Shown here piece after piece: positions 37,022-45,309 of a stretch of DNA of 47,686 nt. The stretch is from contig DVNS01000015.1 in the NCBI GenBank assembly GCA_018714145.1, forward strand, positions 1 through 47,686, given 5' to 3'. Made by a program: the position numbers and the translations under genes. Numbering within the stretch: the stretch's first letter is position 1; the number at the start of each line of letters is the position of its first letter. The notes beneath the pieces are model-generated. The model had not been told where the DNA came from and searched no databases. It saw only the letters and a program-made list of their open reading frames with translations. This stretch comes from Candidatus Avilachnospira avistercoris. GTDB lineage: Bacteria > Bacillota > Clostridia > Lachnospirales > Lachnospiraceae.

Positions 37022-37804
37022 ATGTCACTTGCTTATAAAAATGACGAGGGGGAATTCCACATTCACGTTAAAAAGGGTGAGGTGGGACGCTATGTGATAC
37101 TCCCCGGAGACCCGGGAAGATGTGAAAAGATAGCAAAGTATTTTGATGAGCCGAAGTTCATAGCCCAAAATCGGGAATATGTGACCTACACCGGCAAGCT
37201 CCTTGGGGTGCCTGTAAGCGTCACCTCCACCGGCATCGGAGGGCCTTCAGCTTCCATAGCCATGGAGGAGCTCATACACTGCGGAGCCGATACCTTCATC
37301 AGGGTAGGGACCTCCGGCGGAATGAAGAAGGATGTCATAGGCGGAGATGTGTGCATAGCCACAGGCGCCATCCGCTTTGAGGGCACCTCTAAGGAATATG
37401 CGCCTATAGAGTGGCCTGCGGTGGCGGACTTCGAGGTAGTAAGGGCCTTAAAGGACGCTGCGGACAGGCTGGGCTTTCCCAGCCACACAGGGGTGGTACA
37501 GTGCAAGGACAGCTTCTACGGCCAGCATAGTCCAAACTCCATGCCGGTAGCCTCAAAGCTCAATGAAAGATGGGATGCGTGGCTCGGACTTGGAGCCCTC
37601 TGCTCGGAAATGGAGTCTGCGGCCTTGTTTACCGTGGCAGCAGCAAGGGAGGTCAGGGTAGGCTCGGTGCTCCTTGTCATCGCCAATCAGACGAGGAGGG
37701 AGCTGGGGCTTGAGGACCCTCAGGTCTATGATACTGACAGAGCCATAAGGGTGGCCATAGAAGCCCTTAAGGACCTTATAGAGAAGGATAAGGCCAAAGC
37801 CTGA
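37022..37804 (+). CDS. udp: uridine phosphorylase
   Basis: [57 protein letters not shown]. Confidence 0.9.
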   Translation: MSLAYKNDEGEFHIHVKKGEVGRYVILPGDPGRCEKIAKYFDEPKFIAQNREYVTYTGKLLGVPVSVTSTGIGGPSASIAMEELIHCGADTFIRVGTSGGMKKDVIGGDVCIATGAIRFEGTSKEYAPIEWPAVADFEVVRALKDAADRLGFPSHTGVVQCKDSFYGQHSPNSMPVASKLNERWDAWLGLGALCSEMESAALFTVAAAREVRVGSVLLVIANQTRRELGLEDPQVYDTDRAIRVAIEALKDLIEKDKAKA

Positions 37805-37871
37805 GGCCCATCTCTCAGGGCTTTTGAGCTTAGCATTTTTGCGTTCCGACGGGACGGAAAGGAGATAGAAC

Positions 37872-39074
37872 ATGGGAAAGGTAAAACGTGTATTTTTAAT
37901 GGTTTTAGACAGCATGGGCTGCGGATATGAGCCCGATGCAGATAAGTTCGGAGATGTGGGCTCAAATACCTTGGCCAGTATCAGGGGCTCGGAGAAGTTC
38001 CATTGTCCTAACATGGAGAAACTGGGACTTTTCCATATCGACGGCTTTGAGCCGGACCCCAAGGAGGATGACTATGTGGGCGAGCCTGAGGGCGTATATG
38101 GCAAGCTTCAGGAGCTTTCCATGGGCAAGGATACCACTGTGGGCCACTGGGAGATAGCAGGACTTATCTCTGAAAAGCCTCTGCCTACCTATCCGAACGG
38201 CTTCCCTAAGGAGGTCATCGACGAATTTGAAAAGCGTACCGGCAGGAAGGTGCTCTGCAATCTGCCCTATTCAGGCACCGAGGTCATAAGGGACTATGGA
38301 GAGGAGCATCTTAAGACCGGAGCCCTGATAGTATATACCTCTGCCGATTCGGTATTCCAGATAGCGGCCAACGAGGCCATAGTGCCCATAGAGCAGCTTT
38401 ATGAATACTGCCGCATCGCAAGGGAGATGCTGGTGGGAGACCATGGCGTGGGCAGGGTCATAGCAAGGCCCTTTATCGGAGACAAGGCGGACAACTTCAC
38501 CCGTACTCCGAGGAGACACGATTTCTCCCTGCTGCCTCCTAAGGTGACCATGCTGGATGAGCTTCAGAAGGCCGGAAAGGCCTCCATAGGCATAGGCAAG
38601 ATAAAGGATATATTTGCAGGAAAGGGCATAGACGACTGCGAGTACACCACTCCGACGGTATCCAATGCCGATGGCCTTGAAAAGACCACCAAGATGCTTC
38701 CGGTGGATTTTGAGGGCCTCTGCTTCGTGAACCTTGTGGAGACGGACATGATATACGGCCACAGAAGAGACATAGACGGCTATGCCGGTGCCATCACAGA
38801 ATTCGATAAGTGGCTGGGCGAGTTTGAAAAGCAGATGAATGATGACGACATCATCATGGTCACTGCTGACCACGGCTGCGACCCGGGCTTTAAAGGCACG
38901 GACCATACAAGGGAGTACATCCCCTTCGTGGCCTGCGGAAAGCTCCTTAAGCAGGGCGTCAACATAGGCACAAGGAAGGGCTTCTACGATATAGCAAAGA
39001 CCATACTTGATATGTTCGATATAGAGGCTCCCGAGGTGCCCGGTAAGAGCTTCAAGTCAGAGATAATGGCATAA
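37872..39074 (+). CDS. deoB: phosphopentomutase
   Basis: VFLMVLDSMGCGYEPDADKFGDVGSNTL, GKDTTVGHWEIAGL, ADHGCDPGFKGTDHTREYIPF. Confidence 0.97.
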   Translation: MGKVKRVFLMVLDSMGCGYEPDADKFGDVGSNTLASIRGSEKFHCPNMEKLGLFHIDGFEPDPKEDDYVGEPEGVYGKLQELSMGKDTTVGHWEIAGLISEKPLPTYPNGFPKEVIDEFEKRTGRKVLCNLPYSGTEVIRDYGEEHLKTGALIVYTSADSVFQIAANEAIVPIEQLYEYCRIAREMLVGDHGVGRVIARPFIGDKADNFTRTPRRHDFSLLPPKVTMLDELQKAGKASIGIGKIKDIFAGKGIDDCEYTTPTVSNADGLEKTTKMLPVDFEGLCFVNLVETDMIYGHRRDIDGYAGAITEFDKWLGEFEKQMNDDDIIMVTADHGCDPGFKGTDHTREYIPFVACGKLLKQGVNIGTRKGFYDIAKTILDMFDIEAPEVPGKSFKSEIMA

Positions 39075-40220
39075 ATGAGCAGAGTCACCGTTATCATACC
39101 TAATTATAACGGACTTAAATTCATGGGACCGTGCATGTCTGCGCTTAAGGCGCAGACATACACGGACTTTTGCGTACTGATAGTGGACAATGGCTCCACC
39201 GACGGCTCAGCAGAGTGGATAAGGTCCTTGACGGGAGCTGGGCCTTCATTGACAGGGGATGGTCCGGAGAATTCCGCTTCGTCTATCAGCTCTCCGATGT
39301 CCGCTCATGGAATACTTAGGGGACACATTGGCAGTATGGAGGTGAACTCCATCCTCCTTTCGGAAAATACCGGCTTTGCGGGAGCGGTCAATGTGGGCAT
39401 CAGCCATGCGGATTCCGAGCTGCTTTTGCTGCTTAACAATGATACCGAGCCTGAGCCGGACTTCATAGCTGAGCTGGTGAGGGCCTTTGACGAGGAGGCC
39501 TTGGAGCGTGCTTCGAAAGGCAGTGCCTCAGGAAGGGGCAGGCTCTTTGCTGCCTCGCCTAAGATGATACAGCTCTATCATAAGGGACTCCTTGATGATG
39601 CCGGAGACGGCTATAATCTCCTTGGCTGGGCCTTTCAGCGGGGTGTGGGGCAGCCTGTGGACGAGGAGAAGTTCAGCCGAAGGACCTCGGTATTTTCTGC
39701 CTGTGCAGGGGCTTCCATGTATAGGAGGGACCTTCTTATGGAGATAGCCTACAGCCCCGAGGAATCCTTTGACACGGCACACTTTGCCTATCTTGAGGAC
39801 CTTGACCTGAGCTTTCGGGCAAGGATAAGGGGCTATGACATCAGATATATCCCGGAGGCAAGGGTCTATCATGTGGGCAGCGGAACCTCCGGCTCCAAAT
39901 ACAATCAGTTCAAGGTGCGCCTTGCAGCAAGGAACAACATCTGGCTGAATTGGAAAAATATGCCCCTTCTTATGCTGCTTATAAATCTTCCGGGCATACT
40001 TACGGGCATACTTATAAAGCTCATGTTTTTCATAAGGATAGGCTTCGGACGGGATTATCTCAAGGGCCTTAGGGAGGGCGTGGCCGGCATACCCAAGCTT
40101 CGTAAGGTGGACTTTAAGCCTGAGCACCTTGGAAATTATGCGCTCATAGAGCTTCGGCTCGTAGCTGATACCTTCTCCTATGTCGGAGATTTCCTGAGAA
40201 GAAGGCTGAAAAGGAAGTAA
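39075..40220 (+). CDS. glycosyltransferase family 2
   Basis: VTVIIPNYNGLKFMGPCMSALKAQTYTDFCVLIVDNGSTDGS, ENTGFAGAVNVGI, LLLLNNDTEPEPDFI; abuts the deoB stop codon. Confidence 0.92.
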   Translation: MSRVTVIIPNYNGLKFMGPCMSALKAQTYTDFCVLIVDNGSTDGSAEWIRSLTGAGPSLTGDGPENSASSISSPMSAHGILRGHIGSMEVNSILLSENTGFAGAVNVGISHADSELLLLLNNDTEPEPDFIAELVRAFDEEALERASKGSASGRGRLFAASPKMIQLYHKGLLDDAGDGYNLLGWAFQRGVGQPVDEEKFSRRTSVFSACAGASMYRRDLLMEIAYSPEESFDTAHFAYLEDLDLSFRARIRGYDIRYIPEARVYHVGSGTSGSKYNQFKVRLAARNNIWLNWKNMPLLMLLINLPGILTGILIKLMFFIRIGFGRDYLKGLREGVAGIPKLRKVDFKPEHLGNYALIELRLVADTFSYVGDFLRRRLKRK

Positions 40221-40294
40221 GTCCTCGTTGATAAGCAGCCGTATAAGCAAGGACTGCTGAACGGCTTGGAAGATGGCAGCGGTTGAGAAGCTGC
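40221..40294 (+). other. structured spacer upstream of rhomboid gene
   Basis: Mutually exclusive GTCCT/AGGAC (40221-40254) and AGCCGT/ACGGCT (40237-40266); then GCAGC/GCTGC (40276-40294). Confidence 0.45.
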
Positions 40295-40378
40295 AAGGTC
40301 AAAAGGCCCATGAGGGCGGCATTTTAGTAATAATTTAAGGCGCAGGGAGGAGACCCGCCGCCATAAAGAAATTAAAAT

Positions 40379-40993
40379 ATGTATACCTACTCTTTTAAAA
40401 GAGCTTATATAAATACGGCCCTCATAGCGGCCAATATATTATATTTCTTCTTTCTGAGCCTTCACGGCAGGACGGAATATGACATGGAGATGATGCTCCG
40501 CTTCGGGGCCTGCTTTGAGCCCCTCATAGTAGAGAATCATGAGTACTGGCGGCTCCTTACGGCCTGCTTCATGCACTTCGGCATGGCTCACCTTGTCAAC
40601 AATATGCTGGTGCTCTTTGCTCTTGGCGATATAGTGGAACGGGAGCTGGGACATCTGAAATACCTCCTCATGTACCTTATCTGCGGAGTGGGGGCCAATA
40701 TATTTTCAGTATGGTACAATATGAGGACCGCTGACTATGCCATATCCGCAGGTGCCAGCGGAGCGGTATTCGGTGTCATGGGCATGCTGCTCTGGATGGT
40801 CATAAGGCAGGGAGGAGCATTTTCAGGACTGCCCTTAAATCGGCTGATACTGAGCATAGCTCTCAGCATCTACCTCGGCACGGTGGACGACGGTGTGGAC
40901 GTGGCTGCCCATGCGGGAGGCCTTTTATGCGGATTTCTGCTCTGTATGCTTTTCTACCATGGCGGGAGCAAAAATCTGGCAGAAGGATATTGA
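40379..40993 (+). CDS. rhomboid family intramembrane serine protease
   Basis: Catalytic GASGAVFG serine motif and AHAGGLLCGF histidine motif; HFGMAHLVNNM in TM2; six TM. Confidence 0.93.
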   Translation: MYTYSFKRAYINTALIAANILYFFFLSLHGRTEYDMEMMLRFGACFEPLIVENHEYWRLLTACFMHFGMAHLVNNMLVLFALGDIVERELGHLKYLLMYLICGVGANIFSVWYNMRTADYAISAGASGAVFGVMGMLLWMVIRQGGAFSGLPLNRLILSIALSIYLGTVDDGVDVAAHAGGLLCGFLLCMLFYHGGSKNLAEGY

Positions 40994-41102
40994 AAGCCTT
41001 GAGCCTAAGTAAGCAGGGCTTGCCTTTAGCTGCCATGAGCAGGATGACGAAACCGGCTTGTGCGGCAGAGACAGACATCAGTTGTATGGAACGGAGAACA
41101 TT

Positions 41103-43724
41103 ATGAGATATAGGATAGACTCGATGAGCCTAAGGGGCGGCGAGCTCGTCATAGACGGCTGGAGCTTCGGGGACTCAGAGATAATATGTGAGCTTAAGCA
41201 TAGGGACGGGAGCCCCTTAAAGGCCGATATCGTAAGGAGGGATAGGGCGGATGTCATGAACCGCTACGGAGCTCCCCTTATGTGCGGCTTTACCATCAAG
41301 GCGGCCTTTGATCGGGACGATGAGGCCTGGCTCTGCCTCAGCGATGGAAAGCATAAGCGCCGTGTCCATATCAACGGTACCATATTGAGTGAGAGAAATG
41401 AGGCCAAAAAGACCAGTCTTTCAAGGCTCCGTTCCATGATGAGCATGGAAAAGCTCGGTAATGCGGCGGATTTCCTTAAGGAAAATGGTATAAGGGCCTT
41501 TATCATAAAGACAAAAAATAAGCTCAGGGACACAGGCGAGGACTATGACTATGCCCAGTGGGAGCGGCTTTTGGCTCCATCGGAACGGGAGCTTGAGGCC
41601 CAGAGGACTTCGTGGAAGGAATTTTCCTATATATATGATGACGGCTTTGCGCTTTCTGAGGGAAGGTGCTATCCCCTTATCAGCATCGTGATACCTGCCT
41701 ACAACACTCCGAAGAAGTACCTTCGCATGCTTTTTGAGTCCTTCAAGGCCCAGACCTACCCTAACTTTGAGGTCATAGTGGCCGACGGCTCGGAGGGAGA
41801 CAGGGCCGTGAGGGAGCTTACCGAGGAGTATGCCTCCGCAGATGAGCGCTTTTTCTATGTCAGCGCAGGAGGGAACCTTGGTATCTCCGGCAATACCAAC
41901 AAGGGCCTTATGGAGGCCAAGGGAGACTATATAGCCCTCTGCGACCATGATGACGAGCTTCCCCCCTATGCCCTTTATGAGGTGGCAAGCGCCATAGCCA
42001 AGCAGCCTGAAGGACAATTCTTCTATACTGATGAGGACAAGGTGGACTTTGACGGCAAGGCCCTGTTTGAGCCCCATTTTAAGCCTGACTATGACCCGGA
42101 GCTTCTGCTTACGGTCAATTATATCTGCCATCTCAGTGTGATACGAAGGGACCTCCTTGAAAAGGTCGGGGGTTTCAGACATGAATTTGACGGAGCTCAG
42201 GACCATGACTTCTTCCTAAGATGCACCGAGGAGGCTGAAAGGGGAGAAACTGAGAAGATAGAGGCCGCAAGGCGGGCCATACTCAGGCTCAAGGAGGAAA
42301 AAGGCCTCTCGGACCTTGGAGAGCTTAAGCCCGAGGCTGGGGACCTGAGCCTCATATCCAAGGAGAGCGGCCTTTCTGAGGCTTCGGTAAGAGCCCTCTT
42401 TGACGGCATATTTACCTCTGAAAAGATAATACATATCCCCAAGGTATGCTATCACTGGCGCTACCACAGGGGCTCCACAGCCTCGGACCCCAAGTCAAAG
42501 CTCTATGCCTTCGAAGCAGGGGCAAGGGCCATAAAGGCTCACTACGAACGCAAAAGCAGCACGCAAGGCGCAGGAACCAGTATGCCTGCCATACCGGGCT
42601 CTGTTGAAAAGGGCGTGACCTATGGTTACTATCACAGCATATTTGACGGGGCAGGAGGCGCAGACAGCTCATCCTCAGGACAGATAGCAGAAAATGAAGC
42701 AGGCTCTTCCTCAGGGCAGGCAGCGGATAACATGGGCAGTACGGCGTCTGCTGTTATGGAAGCCGCCGTATGCGATGCCTCTCCCCTCATATCAGTTCTC
42801 ATACCCAACAAGGACCATATCGAGGACCTTGAGACCTGCATCGGCTCCATTGCAAAAAAGTCCACCTATAGGCATATAGAATTCATCATCATTGAAAATA
42901 ACTCCGAAAAGGAGGAGACATTTTCATATTATAAGAAGCTTACGGAGAAAGGCAGTATAGAGGGGATGCCGGTACGGGTAGTATACTGGAAGCGGGAGTT
43001 CAACTACTCTGCCATCAATAATTTCGGTGCGAGCCATGCTAAGGGGGACTATCTGCTCCTCCTCAACAATGACGTGGAGCTTCGGGAGCCCTCCTCCATA
43101 GCAGAGATGCTGAGCTATATAGTCAGGGACGGGATAGGCATAGTCGGAGCAAGGCTCTGCTATCCCGATGACACCATCCAGCACGGCGGCGTCATCGTAG
43201 GTCTCGGAGGCATAGCCGGAGCGGCCTTCGTGGGACAGCATGAAAAGGAAAATACCTACATGCACCGCATGATGTGTCTTCAGGACCTTTCTGCGGTCAC
43301 AGCTGCCTGCCTCCTTACGAAAAGGGAAGTATTTGAGGCCTGCGGCGGACTTTATGAGGGCCTTGCGGTGGCCTTCAATGATATCGACTACTGCATGAAG
43401 GTAAGGAGACTCGGCTACCGCTGTGTCTACGACCCCTATGCCGTATTCTATCATTATGAGTCCAAATCCCGGGGACTTGAGGACAGTCCCGAGAAGATAG
43501 AGCGCTTCAATGGCGAGATAGCCGTATTTGCAAGCCGCTGGGGCGGGATACTCTCAGAGGGAGACCCCTATTACAATCCGAACCTTACCCTCAGGAAGGC
43601 AAATTTTGCCCTCAGGGACCTTACGAAGGAGAAACCGGGAGAGCCCTATAAGCTGGAGCTTGATGTGGAAAAGCAGCTCAAGATAGTGCTTGCAGAGAAG
43701 AAAAGAAGGGAAAAACAAAGCTAA
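41103..43724 (+). CDS. bi-domain glycosyltransferase family 2
   Basis: Two GT2 domains (SIVIPAYNTPKKYLRMLFESFKAQTYPNFEVIVADGS; SVLIPNKDHIEDLETCIGSIAKKSTYRHIEFIIIENNS). Confidence 0.92.
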   Translation: MRYRIDSMSLRGGELVIDGWSFGDSEIICELKHRDGSPLKADIVRRDRADVMNRYGAPLMCGFTIKAAFDRDDEAWLCLSDGKHKRRVHINGTILSERNEAKKTSLSRLRSMMSMEKLGNAADFLKENGIRAFIIKTKNKLRDTGEDYDYAQWERLLAPSERELEAQRTSWKEFSYIYDDGFALSEGRCYPLISIVIPAYNTPKKYLRMLFESFKAQTYPNFEVIVADGSEGDRAVRELTEEYASADERFFYVSAGGNLGISGNTNKGLMEAKGDYIALCDHDDELPPYALYEVASAIAKQPEGQFFYTDEDKVDFDGKALFEPHFKPDYDPELLLTVNYICHLSVIRRDLLEKVGGFRHEFDGAQDHDFFLRCTEEAERGETEKIEAARRAILRLKEEKGLSDLGELKPEAGDLSLISKESGLSEASVRALFDGIFTSEKIIHIPKVCYHWRYHRGSTASDPKSKLYAFEAGARAIKAHYERKSSTQGAGTSMPAIPGSVEKGVTYGYYHSIFDGAGGADSSSSGQIAENEAGSSSGQAADNMGSTASAVMEAAVCDASPLISVLIPNKDHIEDLETCIGSIAKKSTYRHIEFIIIENNSEKEETFSYYKKLTEKGSIEGMPVRVVYWKREFNYSAINNFGASHAKGDYLLLLNNDVELREPSSIAEMLSYIVRDGIGIVGARLCYPDDTIQHGGVIVGLGGIAGAAFVGQHEKENTYMHRMMCLQDLSAVTAACLLTKREVFEACGGLYEGLAVAFNDIDYCMKVRRLGYRCVYDPYAVFYHYESKSRGLEDSPEKIERFNGEIAVFASRWGGILSEGDPYYNPNLTLRKANFALRDLTKEKPGEPYKLELDVEKQLKIVLAEKKRREKQS

Positions 43725-43784
43725 GGCCGGCAATTATTATAAAATTTTAATAAAATGTCAATAGTAATGGAGCCTTCTCTCATG

Positions 43785-43790
43785 TATAAT
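43785..43790 (+). promoter_or_regulatory. predicted -10 element (TATAAT) upstream of sugar transferase gene
   Basis: catgTATAATtg; no good -35 seen. Confidence 0.45.
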
Positions 43791-43830
43791 TGTTTGGTAT
43801 ATTTGTGAAGGTATGCAAAGCTTCGGCTAA

Positions 43831-45252
43831 ATGATAAAGAATAATCAGACAAAACTGAATTATCTGCATATAGTTCTGGATGCACTGGTGATATTTTTGT
43901 CCTATGCCCTTGCATGGTATTTCATGATTGGAAGGGATAGGGGACCGGGAGCGCCGGGCACACTGCCCATCCGCGTGTACTTCATGGCGCTCATCGTTGT
44001 CATACCCGTGTATCTGGTGCTGTATGCTGTTTTTAATCTTTACACCCCGAAGCGGACCAGATCGAGGCGTTCGGAGTTTGCAAACATCTGCAAGGCCAAT
44101 ATCATCGGGCTGATGATATTCACCTTCGTACTGTTTGCCGGAAGGAACAGGCCCATCACCGGACCCTACCTGGTCAACTTCTCCACAAGGATGATAGTTG
44201 CCTTCTTCGCCTTCAACATAGTGCTGGAGACGGCCTTTCGAAACAGCCTCCGCATAGCCCTTAACCGCATTCGCTCCAAGGGCTTCAACCAGAAGCACAT
44301 ACTGCTGGTGGGATTTTCAGAGGCTGCAAGGAGCTTCATCGCAAGGATATCCCAAAATCCCGAGTGGGGCTATCACATACTGGGCATACTTGATGACGAC
44401 CTGAAGAAGGGGAGCATCATCGAGGGCGTGACTGCCTTGGGCGAGCTCACGGACCTTCGGGACATCCTCTCTGCCAATGACCTTGACGAGATAGTCGTCA
44501 CCCTGCCCCTTAACAAATACGAATACCTGAAGCCGGTGGTGAATATCTGTGAGAAATCCGGAGTGCATACCAAGTTCATTCCCGATTATCAGAACTTTAT
44601 CCCCACCACCCCCTATATGGAGGATATGGAGGGACTGCCGATAATCAATATCAGGCACGTGCCACTGACTGAGCCCCTCAATGCCTTTGTAAAAAGGCTC
44701 ATAGATATATTGGGCTCAGCCATGGCGCTCATCATATTCAGCCCCATCATGCTGGTGACCGCCATACTGGTCAAATGCACCTCCAAGGGGCCGATAATAT
44801 ACGCACAGGAACGGGTGGGCCTTCATAACCGTCCGTTCAAGATGTATAAGTTCCGCTCCATGTATGTCCAGAGACCGGAGGAGGAGCTTACCAAGTGGAC
44901 CACGAGGGGAGATCCGAGGGTCACTCCGCTGGGCCATTTTATAAGACATACCAATATAGACGAGATGCCCCAGTTCTTCAATGTGCTCAGGGGTGACATG
45001 AGCCTTGTGGGACCGAGGCCCGAGCGTCCCCAGTTCGTTGAGAAGTTCAAGGAAGAGATACCGAGATACATGATAAAGCATCAGGTAAGGCCGGGCATCA
45101 CCGGCTGGGCTCAGGTCAATGGACTTCGGGGAGACACCTCCATCCAGAAGCGGGTGGAATACGACCTTTATTATATAGAAAACTGGACCCTTGGTCTTGA
45201 TATAAAGATACTGTTCATGACGATATTCAGAGGCTTCAAATACGCCTATTGA
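43831..45252 (+). CDS. undecaprenyl-phosphate glucose phosphotransferase-type polyprenyl glycosylphosphotransferase
   Basis: N-terminal TM region, CoA-binding-like domain, RLIDILGSAMALIIFSPIMLVTAILVKCTSKGPIIYAQERVG, DEMPQFFNVLRGDMSLVGPRPERP, RPGITGWAQVNGLRG. Confidence 0.95.
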   Translation: MIKNNQTKLNYLHIVLDALVIFLSYALAWYFMIGRDRGPGAPGTLPIRVYFMALIVVIPVYLVLYAVFNLYTPKRTRSRRSEFANICKANIIGLMIFTFVLFAGRNRPITGPYLVNFSTRMIVAFFAFNIVLETAFRNSLRIALNRIRSKGFNQKHILLVGFSEAARSFIARISQNPEWGYHILGILDDDLKKGSIIEGVTALGELTDLRDILSANDLDEIVVTLPLNKYEYLKPVVNICEKSGVHTKFIPDYQNFIPTTPYMEDMEGLPIINIRHVPLTEPLNAFVKRLIDILGSAMALIIFSPIMLVTAILVKCTSKGPIIYAQERVGLHNRPFKMYKFRSMYVQRPEEELTKWTTRGDPRVTPLGHFIRHTNIDEMPQFFNVLRGDMSLVGPRPERPQFVEKFKEEIPRYMIKHQVRPGITGWAQVNGLRGDTSIQKRVEYDLYYIENWTLGLDIKILFMTIFRGFKYAY

Positions 45253-45309
45253 TATAGGAAGAAATTGCAGACTGCAGAAGCCATCTTGGAAAGCTATTAA
45301 GGTAGATAT

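Noticed and set aside
40994-41102. Possible fifth AAGACA-GC element (ggcttgtgcggcagagacag)
   Set aside because: Similar to copy 1 loop (ggccttgtgcgaagacag), but the motif is not at the loop/3'-arm junction, so I did not include it.
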